Assembly (NCBI RefSeq): GCF_014773365.1
Contig: NZ_JACWUN010000009.1
Location: 79,490 to 143,489 of the forward strand
DNA from: Pelovirga terrestris
GTDB taxonomy: Bacteria > Desulfobacterota > Desulfuromonadia > Desulfuromonadales > Geopsychrobacteraceae
DNA: 64,000 bases
Direction of reading: 5' to 3'
Part shown: in pieces, positions 53,832-60,987 of the stretch
How positions within the stretch are numbered: the first letter of the stretch is position 1
Layout: the number at the start of each line of letters is the position of its first letter
The notes under the pieces: model-generated
Database searches by the model: none
Told to the model about the DNA's origin: nothing
What the model saw: the letters and a program-made list of their open reading frames with translations, nothing else
Program-made: the position numbers and the translations under genes

Positions 53832-53930
53832 GATTTGACCTCCCTCTCGCAAAGATGGTGCTCACTGAAAATAAAACCGCCACCGGCTGGCTCGATAGCC
53901 GATGCGGTGGCGCTTAGATTTCTTTCTTAA

Positions 53931-53982
53931 GTAACTATTCAGCTCTGTCTTTGCCCAGGATCCCCGACCCGGTGCGGAACAG
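53931..53982 (+). repeat. Dispersed intergenic element, copy E (short form)
   Basis: GTAACTATTCAGCTC begins the element and CCCGGTGCGGAACAG ends it, nearly the same 52-56 base form as copy A at 7972. One G for T change breaks the right GCTGAA end. Confidence 0.8.
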
Positions 53983-54129
53983 ATATATTTCTAATTATAG
54001 GAAAAACATACCCCCGCTTCTCTTTGTTGTCAAACTGGAGCGGGTGCCAGACCGGCCGGGAATCCTTTTGACTTTAATGACAAACCTTTTCACCCATTTT
54101 TGACGCTGGTGCAAAAAGCGTGAGGAGCA

Positions 54130-54213
54130 ATGGCGGCAATGCAGCAGTTGGTGAGTTTTTACAGCACCATTATTTTTTTATTGCCCGGAATTGCTTGCTT
54201 ATTATATTTTTAA
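54130..54213 (+). CDS. Possible 27-residue hydrophobic small protein
   Basis: ATG 54130 follows GTGAGGAGCA, a near-perfect ribosome site. The product is MAAMQQLVSFYSTIIFLLPG plus IACLLYF, a single membrane segment. It ends at TAA 54211-54213. It could be a small membrane protein or a leader peptide for the downstream regulator. Nothing else supports expression. Confidence 0.3.
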   Translation: MAAMQQLVSFYSTIIFLLPGIACLLYF

Positions 54214-54311
54214 GTAAGAATTTTCATGAAAAAATAATAGGCATGCCCTTGGCTCAGCAAAAGTTCCATTATATTGAAGGGCAGTTTGCCTCTATGTGGA
54301 TTTGCCTAGTC

Positions 54312-55127
54312 ATGAATAACAAAGAAGGTCTTGACATTCCGCGCGTTCACCATATTGTCCATGGCGACCAGCGCCGCACGAACGTGATTGCTGAGGCCGA
54401 TCAGACAAGTCTTAAGGCAACAATTCTTATTTTTGAACCGAACAAAAACCTCCATTTGACACCCTTTGACAGATACCTGCCCGGTTGTCGAATAATATCG
54501 AAGGCATGTCGGGAAGAAACGGTTGATAGTTTTTTGAAGTTCCCGGTAGACGCCGTTTTGCTGACCCATTCGCGTCATTATTCGATGCTCGACATGCTCA
54601 GTCGCCTGAAAACGATCAAACCGTCTGTTCCCATCATTATTTTGGCAGAAACAGGCTCTGAACGTCTGGCCATTGATTTTTTCCGCAGAGGAGCGCGCGA
54701 TTATTTTCGCAAACCGCTGCAGTTTAATGAACTGGCTCAGGCTTTGAGGAGAATCATCCATATCCGCCAGACTTCTTTAGGTCAGGTGCCCCACGGAAGC
54801 ACCTCAAGTCTGGAAAAAGGATTGCAATTTATTCAGAGCCGCTACAAATACCCACTAGCTCTACAGCAGGTTGCTGATCAGGCGGGAATGAGTCTGTCAT
54901 CCTTCGTTCGTCAGTTCAAAAAAAAGACCGGCATGAACTTCGTCACCTATGTCAACAATTTGCGCATGTCGCTGGCCCGTACTCTTCTTGGCACGACCAG
55001 TATGTCTGTATTGGAAATCTCCATCGCCTGCGGATACAACAGTCAGTCCCACTTCAATCGGATATTCAAAAAAATTGAAGGAATCAGCCCCGGACAATAC
55101 CGCAAGCGCCTCAAAAAGACGCAATAA
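54312..55127 (+). CDS. AraC-family regulator with receiver-like domain lacking the phospho-acceptor Asp
   Basis: This protein of about 271 residues ends in an AraC-type double helix-turn-helix (about the last 100 residues; SLSSFVRQFKKKTGMNFVTYVN, LEISIACGYNSQSHFNRIFKKIEGISPGQYR). The N-terminal part has a receiver-like fold (ILIFEPNKNL, VDAVLLTHSRHYS, VPIIILAETG, ARDYFRKPL with the conserved Lys). At the phospho-acceptor place a Thr/His replaces the Asp, so it is probably a pseudo-receiver. The start is uncertain: ATG 54243, ATG 54312 and GTG 54384 are possible, none with a good ribosome site. It lies just before the unknown five-gene cluster and is the likely regulator. Confidence 0.75.
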   Translation: MNNKEGLDIPRVHHIVHGDQRRTNVIAEADQTSLKATILIFEPNKNLHLTPFDRYLPGCRIISKACREETVDSFLKFPVDAVLLTHSRHYSMLDMLSRLKTIKPSVPIIILAETGSERLAIDFFRRGARDYFRKPLQFNELAQALRRIIHIRQTSLGQVPHGSTSSLEKGLQFIQSRYKYPLALQQVADQAGMSLSSFVRQFKKKTGMNFVTYVNNLRMSLARTLLGTTSMSVLEISIACGYNSQSHFNRIFKKIEGISPGQYRKRLKKTQ

Positions 55128-55356
55128 TTACAAGCTCTTACTAACCTACCACAGATTACGTCAAGCAGTTCTTCTTGAAAACATCAAAAAAAAGACAAAA
55201 TCCGCAAAGAAGTCTGCCTGAAAGTCATTACAATGGGCATAAACGGTCGTTGTCTGAAATTCGATGGCACGGGTCGCAATCTGTTCAAAGAGAATAATTT
55301 TCTTCATCTGGTCAATTTGTCGCGTGCCAAGCTGTTACAGCAGGGGAGAGTCCGGC

Positions 55357-55659
55357 ATGAAATCAGATTCGGCATTTGCCAATCGTTTTGGCGCCAAGGT
55401 CAGTTTGGCCGGCAGCGGTGAGGGGTTATTCCTGGTTATTGCTCGGTTAAGCGATCCGGCCCCGCGAGTTCGGGCCCTGGGCGGCCAGGTGGTTATGCGC
55501 CTGAACGGCACCAAATTAATGGCCCGGATGGGGCTCAATCAGGCTCTCACCCTGCTCAAAGAACCCGGGATCGATAAGGTCGGCGGGGTCCACCTCGATG
55601 TGGAACGATATCATAAATTTCTGGCCGCCCAGAGGGGCGGCGGAGCGCCTTCAGTTTAG
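55357..55659 (+). CDS. Uncharacterised 100-residue protein
   Basis: ATG 55357 follows GGGGAGAG. The product has a beta-rich middle (KVSLAGSGEGLFLVIARLSDP, then VVMRLNGTKLMARMGLN) and a C-terminal acidic and basic end (VGGVHLDVERYHKFLAAQR). No family recognised. It is first of five plus-strand genes of unknown function at 55.3-58.5 kb. Confidence 0.55.
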   Translation: MKSDSAFANRFGAKVSLAGSGEGLFLVIARLSDPAPRVRALGGQVVMRLNGTKLMARMGLNQALTLLKEPGIDKVGGVHLDVERYHKFLAAQRGGGAPSV

Positions 55660-55723
55660 ACAACAAACACAAGCGCGGTCACTGCTGCCGCACCTATCAA
55701 CCTCTGGAGAAAGGTGAATTCCC

Positions 55724-56245
55724 ATGGCAAGTGTCGGTCACGAATTACTCAATGTGCCATTACCGGAAATGGTAATGAAACTCGGGTTGGGTGTCGCCGA
55801 GGCTCAGCGGGCCTTGGACGAGAACTCAGTGGAAACGGCCAAGTTGCTGGCCGATACCACGGTGCCCTTGGTGTTGTCCATCACCCAGACTATCGCTGCT
55901 GACGGGACCGTCAGCTACACCAGCCAAGACCCGGTGACCGTTTCGCTGCTCCAGATCGGTCTGATGCCGACCTTCTACCAGTTCGCAGAGGCCACCATCG
56001 AGGTGACCATGGACATTAAGACCACCACGTCGCGGGAGACCAACGTCAATGTCAGCGCCAAGGCCAAGGTCGGCTTTGCCATGTGGAGCGCTTCGGTCAA
56101 TACCGATGTCTCCCATAATCGCAAGTTCGGCAAGGAGGTGCATGGCACCAGCCGGCTGGTCACCCGGATGGTGCCTGTACCGCCACCAGCCCGAATCGAG
56201 CCGGTGATGAACACCGTTGATAATCGGCCTGTCCCGACCAATTAA
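55724..56245 (+). CDS. DUF2589-like protein
   Basis: This 173-residue protein is related to the downstream gene. Shared blocks are GVAEAQRALDENSVETAKLLADT, SLLQIGLMPTFYQFAEATIEV and the C-terminal VTRMVPVPPPARIEPV. The order (amphipathic N-terminus, P-F-(hydrophobic) strand, a repetitive charged segment, then a terminal strand) resembles the DUF2589 family, of unknown function. The ATG at 55724 follows GAAAGGTG. It lacks a signal peptide, so it is cytoplasmic or exported by an unknown route. Confidence 0.6.
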   Translation: MASVGHELLNVPLPEMVMKLGLGVAEAQRALDENSVETAKLLADTTVPLVLSITQTIAADGTVSYTSQDPVTVSLLQIGLMPTFYQFAEATIEVTMDIKTTTSRETNVNVSAKAKVGFAMWSASVNTDVSHNRKFGKEVHGTSRLVTRMVPVPPPARIEPVMNTVDNRPVPTN

Positions 56246-56272
56246 CCGCCAGTTCCGGTAAGGAGGAACACC

Positions 56273-56815
56273 GTGCCTTCAAGTAAAATTCGCACGCCGC
56301 TGATTCCCCTCTCGCAGCCGGCCAGAGAGACCGACAAGGCCTCCCTGGCCGACCTGATCCGCGAGGTGGCGATGAGCATTGCCGACGCCCAACGCGGTCT
56401 GGACGCCTCGTCAGCGGAAATGGTCCGAGAACTAGCCGAGACCCGGGTCGATGTTGTTCCCGCGATTCATGAAACCATCGAAGCCGATGGCCGGATCAGC
56501 TACCACCAGGAGAAACCACACTCGGTCTCGTTACTGGAAATCGGAGTAAACCCGACTTTCTACCAGTTCGCTCAGACCGTGATCGAAATCCAGATGGATT
56601 TAAAGATCGTGGAAACCGAAAGCGAAAGCGGCAGCAAAACCGGCAAACGAATGTACCTCCAGGCTGATACCGCCGGTCTGCGCTTCGAGCGCAAGCTTAA
56701 TCGCGATGTTAGCGTGAGTTCAAAGGTGACGGCCACCTTGGTGCCGGTGCCGATGCCGCTTCGGGTTGAACCGATTAGGACCACCACCAACGCCGGCGAG
56801 GACCAAGACGGCTGA
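56273..56815 (+). CDS. DUF2589-like protein, paralogue of the previous gene
   Basis: This 180-residue protein is paralogous to the one at 55724 (SIADAQRGLDASSAEMVRELA, SLLEIGVNPTFYQFAQTVIEI, VTATLVPVPMPLRVEP). GTG 56273 follows AAGGAGGAACACC. The middle segment differs (ESESGSKTGKRMYLQADTAGL). Tandem divergent paralogues suggest a hetero-oligomeric assembly. Confidence 0.6.
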   Translation: MPSSKIRTPLIPLSQPARETDKASLADLIREVAMSIADAQRGLDASSAEMVRELAETRVDVVPAIHETIEADGRISYHQEKPHSVSLLEIGVNPTFYQFAQTVIEIQMDLKIVETESESGSKTGKRMYLQADTAGLRFERKLNRDVSVSSKVTATLVPVPMPLRVEPIRTTTNAGEDQDG

Positions 56816-56900
56816 GTTAGGCAGGGTGCGCGGTTAGACTGCGGCTTGGTCTTTGCCGTCAGGTCTTTATTAATTAAATAAATTACAGCGGGATGCCTGT

Positions 56901-57380
56901 ATGAGCAAGCAAGAGATCGGATTGGAAAATCTGCTTGAAGCCACCGGCAGATCTTTTGAGGCGGCCCAGCATGATTTGGGTCTGCCCGTGGGTATGCAAA
57001 CCCGAATGATGTTCGAGGATGCCGAGCTTGAAATCAAGGTTCAGGGTGTGGGGGTTGACGGCCGCGGTCGCTTGAATATGAGTCCGGTCAGCCTTGCCGG
57101 TCTGGCCGGCAACGAGCTGATGGCTGGGGCTCTGTCCACCATCAGGGTTCATTACGTCGCCGCCCGGCCCGATGTCCCGCCCGCCGCTTCCAGCCGGACT
57201 CGGGAGGAGATCCTTGCCGAAGTAGCAGAACGCAAGGATATCCGGAAACTACGGGAAATTTTGGGCGATATGACGTACCAAGTTACATTTCAGCCCGAGG
57301 TTAAGGCATGGACGGTTCGGGTCGCGGACAACAAAGATCGCACCGTGCGAATCCTGGCTATCAACGATAACAACCCATAA
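56901..57380 (+). CDS. Uncharacterised 159-residue protein of the DUF2589-like cluster
   Basis: The N-terminal part (LENLLEATGRSFEAAQHDLGL) recalls the N-terminal helix of the two paralogues, and MMFEDAELEIKVQGVGVDGRGR matches a module also seen at the C-terminus of the coiled-coil protein downstream (VEIRDGEVKLKVGIAAVDEQN). A helical segment follows (TREEILAEVAERKDIRKLREIL), then a last beta-strand part. No enzyme motif. It sits 18 bases before the coiled-coil gene. Confidence 0.5.
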   Translation: MSKQEIGLENLLEATGRSFEAAQHDLGLPVGMQTRMMFEDAELEIKVQGVGVDGRGRLNMSPVSLAGLAGNELMAGALSTIRVHYVAARPDVPPAASSRTREEILAEVAERKDIRKLREILGDMTYQVTFQPEVKAWTVRVADNKDRTVRILAINDNNP

Positions 57381-57398
57381 TTTCAAGGTCAAACTACC

Positions 57399-58520
57399 AT
57401 GCCACAAAATAGATTGAACACCATGGGGGCCGTCCAGTTACGACAAGAAATGACCCGCCTGCGGGCTGAGGTGAAGCAGCTGGAGCAGGGCCGCAAGAGC
57501 ATCGAAACCGAACTGGCCAAGGCCCGCAAGAATGCCGAGGCAGAACTGGCCCAAGTGCAAAAAAATGCCAAGGCTGAGCTGGATAAAGCCCGCCAGGAGC
57601 TGGCCAGGTGCGGCAAGGCGGAGCAGGCGGCCCAATTGAAATTCCTGGCTGAGCGCACTGAACTAGAGGAAAGGCTCAAGACCGCCGACGGGGAAATGGC
57701 CGAATTGCGGGCGAAGCTGGCGGGCGAGGAAAAACTCTGGTCGCGAGAGCGTAATAAGCTGATCACATCGGTCGAGACCCTGACCCGGGAAAAAACCGAG
57801 ATGGAGGACCGACGCCAGGCGGAGCTGGCTTCCCGCAAGGCACTGGTCGCTGCCCTGGAAACCCTGGCTCAGGCCGTTCCCGGTCTGGCGGATCAGCCGG
57901 TCGAATCGCCAGGGTTTGCTGAAACCTTGCAGGACTACCTGTCCGGGCGCCGGCACCTGGAAGAACGGATCGCCGAACTGGAGGCGACCTTGGAGGACAA
58001 CCGCCGGAAGTTGACCGCGGTCGATGCCCACGATGAGCGGATCGGCGGGCTGATCGCCCTTAATCGTTCCCTCCAGGAGGAGCTGGATGGCATGCAGGTC
58101 GGGCAGCAAACTTTGGAAAAACGGCTTACGGATCTGCAGGACGAAGCCGCCATGACCGCCCGGCAGGAACTGCTGGAAGCCCGGCGGGAACTTGACCGCT
58201 TGCATGGAAACATCACCACCCTGACTCGGGAAAACCAGTCCTTGCTCGGTCAGTTGCAGCAGGAAAACCGGATCGCCGTCCTCAGCCCTGAGCGGGTAAG
58301 CATGATGCTCAACGATTTCCAGCAAAGCCTGCAGGCCGGGATGAAAGGGGTGGAGATCCGGGATGGCGAAGTCAAGCTCAAGGTCGGGATTGCCGCCGTC
58401 GATGAGCAAAATGCCGGCTTCATTATTCCTTCGGCCACCAACATCGAGCAGGTGCGGGAGGGGCTGAGCGAGATCAACTTCCGCTTCGGCAAACAGTCCG
58501 GCCTTGAACCCGACAAATAG
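57399..58520 (+). CDS. Long coiled-coil protein of the DUF2589-like cluster
   Basis: This 373-residue protein is a continuous coiled coil from about residue 10 to 295, with heptads rich in Glu, Leu, Ala and Arg (such as LRAEVKQLEQGRKSIETELAK). The last 75 residues form a small folded domain (SMMLNDFQQSLQAGMKGVEIRDGEVKL, then INFRFGKQSGL). The C-terminal module matches the neighbouring genes. Probably a structural scaffold. It is last of the plus-strand cluster. Confidence 0.6.
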   Translation: MPQNRLNTMGAVQLRQEMTRLRAEVKQLEQGRKSIETELAKARKNAEAELAQVQKNAKAELDKARQELARCGKAEQAAQLKFLAERTELEERLKTADGEMAELRAKLAGEEKLWSRERNKLITSVETLTREKTEMEDRRQAELASRKALVAALETLAQAVPGLADQPVESPGFAETLQDYLSGRRHLEERIAELEATLEDNRRKLTAVDAHDERIGGLIALNRSLQEELDGMQVGQQTLEKRLTDLQDEAAMTARQELLEARRELDRLHGNITTLTRENQSLLGQLQQENRIAVLSPERVSMMLNDFQQSLQAGMKGVEIRDGEVKLKVGIAAVDEQNAGFIIPSATNIEQVREGLSEINFRFGKQSGLEPDK

Positions 58521-58694
58521 GAATCGGGTGCCAAGCAAGGTCTATCTGTTGCTTGGGTATAGAACTCTCAAGGTTCCTTGATTTCCCAACTATGTCATTA
58601 GCGGTCTGCGATCGAACAAAAGCACTAAATATCCTGTAGCAAGACCTTTACTTGCCTCTTGCCGATTGTCTCTGGAGTGGCTTTGAGTTAACGC

Positions 58695-59561
58695 TCAATA
58701 TCTCTCCGGGATATATTCCGGTTCATCAATAACCGGGCGGTCGTAACCAATTTCCTGCGGGCGTTGCGGCAACTCAATCGGGCCGGGGGTCAGATCTTCA
58801 TAGTCAAACTGGCTTAACAGATGGGAAATGACATTGAGGCGGGCGCGTTTTTTGACGTCGCCATCAACCTGATGCCAGGGGGCTTCCTTGATGTGGGTAT
58901 GGACGAACATCTCATCGCGGGCGATGCTGTAGTCGATCCAGCGGGAACGGGATTGCAGATCAATTTCACTGAGCTTCCAGCGCTTGACCGGATCGGCGTT
59001 GCGGGCCTGAAAGCGTTTTTCCTGCTCTTCGTTGCAAATGGAGAACCAGTACTTGACAAGGATGATGCCGCTGCGTACCAGCATCCGTTCGAACTCCGGA
59101 CAGGAACGCATGAATTCGCGATATTCGGACTCACTGCAGAACCCCATGACCCGCTCGACCCCGGCGCGGTTATACCAGCTGCGGTCAAACAGAACCATTT
59201 CTCCGCCGGTCGGCAGCTGTTCTACATAGCGCTGGAAATACCATTGGCAGCGCTCCCGTTCTGTTGGTGCCGGTAAAGCAACGACCCTGGTAGTCCGTGG
59301 ATTCAGGGGTTCGGTGATACGGGTGATGGCACCCCCCTTGCCGGCAGCATCCCGCCCTTCAAAGATCACAACCACCTTGAGTTTTTTCCGACGGATCCAT
59401 TCCTGCAGTTTGACCAGCTCAATCTGCAGGCGTTTGAGTTCTTTCTTGTAGGTTTTTTTATCGATGCTTTTCTGCGGCAGACATCGTTCGCCGCTACCAC
59501 GTTCGTATTTGCGCCGCTGTCTGTGCTTTTTGCCCCGGGATTTTTCATTAGCTGCACTCAT
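58695..59561 (-). CDS. ppk2: Polyphosphate kinase 2
   Basis: This 288-residue PPK2-family kinase transfers phosphate between polyphosphate and nucleotides. Walker A FEGRDAAGKGGAI and Walker B VLFDRSWYNRAGVERVMGFC are present, with the lid segment NPRTTRVVALPAPTERERCQWYFQRY. The N-terminal tail is basic. ATG 59561 follows GGAGAGGATC. Direction (GTP or ATP synthesis, or polyphosphate synthesis) cannot be read. It lies 11 bases after sixA. Confidence 0.93.
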   Translation of the reverse strand: MSAANEKSRGKKHRQRRKYERGSGERCLPQKSIDKKTYKKELKRLQIELVKLQEWIRRKKLKVVVIFEGRDAAGKGGAITRITEPLNPRTTRVVALPAPTERERCQWYFQRYVEQLPTGGEMVLFDRSWYNRAGVERVMGFCSESEYREFMRSCPEFERMLVRSGIILVKYWFSICNEEQEKRFQARNADPVKRWKLSEIDLQSRSRWIDYSIARDEMFVHTHIKEAPWHQVDGDVKKRARLNVISHLLSQFDYEDLTPGPIELPQRPQEIGYDRPVIDEPEYIPERY

Positions 59562-59572
59562 GATCCTCTCCT

Positions 59573-60058
59573 TTATTTCTTCGGATAATCGTAGCAAAGC
59601 AGGTCGGCACCACCTGGCGCAACGGTCGACCAGTCAGCAACCGCAAGCTCCAGCTCCAGCACGGCACAGGTCGGCAGCCACTCGGGCGCCTGCGCGCAGA
59701 GCCACCGTCCCAGCTCACTTAAACCCGGGTTATGACCGATCAGCGCAATGTGTTCCACATCAGGAAGTTGACGGACAACGTCGACCAAGGTTGCCGGGGT
59801 CGCTTCATAAATATCCCGTCGGTAAATAAGCTGTTCTTGCGGCAAATCTAGCTCATGTGCCAGCAATACCGTTGTTTCGACGGCTCGCTGGGCCGGACTG
59901 CTGACCAGCAGATCAGGCACGCTACCGCGTTCGAGGATGCGCCCGGCCATTAGCGGGACCGCCTTGTTCCCCCGCCGGTTAAGGGGACGCTCAAAGTCGC
60001 TTGCCGCGCCGCTGCTCCAGTCAGACTTGGCATGGCGGATCAGGGTCAATTTTTTCAT
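59573..60058 (-). CDS. sixA: Phosphohistidine phosphatase SixA
   Basis: This 161-residue histidine phosphatase has the RHAKSDW catalytic motif near residue 8, the second histidine in ALIGHNPGLSEL, and the arginine in SPAQRAVETT. It probably removes phosphate from phosphohistidine of a phosphorelay or PTS protein. ATG 60058 follows AGAGAGC. It precedes ppk2 in the same direction. Confidence 0.9.
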   Translation of the reverse strand: MKKLTLIRHAKSDWSSGAASDFERPLNRRGNKAVPLMAGRILERGSVPDLLVSSPAQRAVETTVLLAHELDLPQEQLIYRRDIYEATPATLVDVVRQLPDVEHIALIGHNPGLSELGRWLCAQAPEWLPTCAVLELELAVADWSTVAPGGADLLCYDYPKK

Positions 60059-60185
60059 ATTGCTCTCTACGTATTCTTCAGTCATGGCTTGCACTAACTG
60101 ACCATTTTAGTTGATTATAACAAAGTGCACCTTCTCAGGGCGGCACCATCAGGGTCCATACAACGACTGGCTAAAAGGTTAACAG

Positions 60186-60365
60186 ATGAGCTGTCTAAAA
60201 GGTAAATCTAAAGTCAAAAAAAACAAGGCGAAGTATGTCTGCAAAAAGTGCGAGGCATTCACCCTGGATAAAGGAGATCTTTGTAAGCCGGAAAAGGTAG
60301 AAAAGACCAAAGGTTCCAAAAAAGGCGAAGAAAAAATCGGAAAGAAGAAAAAGCCCTCCAAATGA
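60186..60365 (+). CDS. Small lysine-rich zinc-ribbon-like protein
   Basis: This 59-residue protein is MSCLKGKSKVKKNKAKYVCK then KCEAFTLDKGDLCKPEKVEK and a Lys/Gly-rich tail. Cysteines at residues 3, 19, 22 and 33 can bind zinc. It starts after AAAAGG. The C-terminal tail is very basic. Such small proteins recur in Desulfuromonadales; the function is unknown. Convergent with the Hen1-like gene. Confidence 0.65.
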   Translation: MSCLKGKSKVKKNKAKYVCKKCEAFTLDKGDLCKPEKVEKTKGSKKGEEKIGKKKKPSK

Positions 60366-60381
60366 TGTGATCTACCCTTTC

Positions 60382-60987
60382 TTAACAGATACGGCTGAAC
60401 ACGGCCATCTGGGTTGAACCGCCAAGAACCGGATCAACGTCACCAATATCTTTAAAGCGCACCTGATAACCGTTACGCTCGGCGACCCCTTGCGCCCAGC
60501 GGCGGAATTTCTGTCGATTCCACTCAAATTGATGATCAGGATGGCGAAATCGTCCTGGAGCCATGCCGTGGAGGGGGTTGTATTCGCTGTTGGGGGTGGT
60601 AATGATCACTGTTTTCGGCGCATAGCCGACTACCACGGCACGTTCCACCAGGGATAGGCGTCCAGGGGGGATATGCTCGATTGTCTCAATCAGGGCGACC
60701 GCATCGAACCCCTGTAGATCGTCGATACATTCGGTGAAAGAACCCTGATAAAGAGCCAGACGCTTGCCATCGGGAGGATACCGGTGGTGGGTCAGTTGCC
60801 GGCGGGCTTCCTGTAGCGCCTCAACAGAGGTGTCGATGCCGACCAGACGATGGAACTGTTGGTGCCTGGCCAGCAGCAGTAACAGTTCCCCCGGCCCGCA
60901 CCCCAGGTCCAGCACCGATGAGGCACCGCAGGCCAATAGTACCTCAACTACCAGATCAAGGCGCTCCTGATGCAGTAAGGTAACCAC
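60382..60987 (-). CDS. Hen1-like RNA 3'-terminal 2'-O-methyltransferase domain protein
   Basis: This 201-residue SAM-dependent methyltransferase has motif I VLDLGCGPGELLL near residue 26, motif II VGIDTSVEAL, and the metal-binding residues of Hen1 proteins: ETIEHI (E-x2-E-H) near residue 99 and the histidine in GRFRHPDHQFEWNR. TTPNSEYN is also Hen1-specific. Bacterial Hen1 proteins usually have an N-terminal domain of about 200 residues and work with Pnkp to repair and protect cut RNA. Neither is present here. The start is GTG at 60987, overlapping the stop of the GGDEF-EAL gene (TAGTGG). Confidence 0.8.
   Translation of the reverse strand: MVTLLHQERLDLVVEVLLACGASSVLDLGCGPGELLLLLARHQQFHRLVGIDTSVEALQEARRQLTHHRYPPDGKRLALYQGSFTECIDDLQGFDAVALIETIEHIPPGRLSLVERAVVVGYAPKTVIITTPNSEYNPLHGMAPGRFRHPDHQFEWNRQKFRRWAQGVAERNGYQVRFKDIGDVDPVLGGSTQMAVFSRIC

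Larger units (their letters stand above)
53832..54311. other. 480-base intergenic region with hairpin, element E and small ORF
   Basis: A stem (CGCCACC / GGTGGCG, about 53879-53913) lies just upstream of the lipase gene. Element copy E follows at 53931-53982. A 27-codon open frame with a good ribosome site (54130) lies near the right side, before the AraC-type gene. No longer gene is visible. Confidence 0.5.

Noticed and set aside
55233..55421. 62-codon plus-strand open frame starting MGINGRCLKFDG
   Set aside because: It overlaps the better supported gene at 55357, has no good ribosome site and no recognisable features; not excluded, but not supported.
58531..58556. Hairpin CCAAGCAA...TTGCTTGG after the coiled-coil gene, as a terminator
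   Set aside because: No T run follows on either strand and the loop is 10 bases; termination is possible but not supported.
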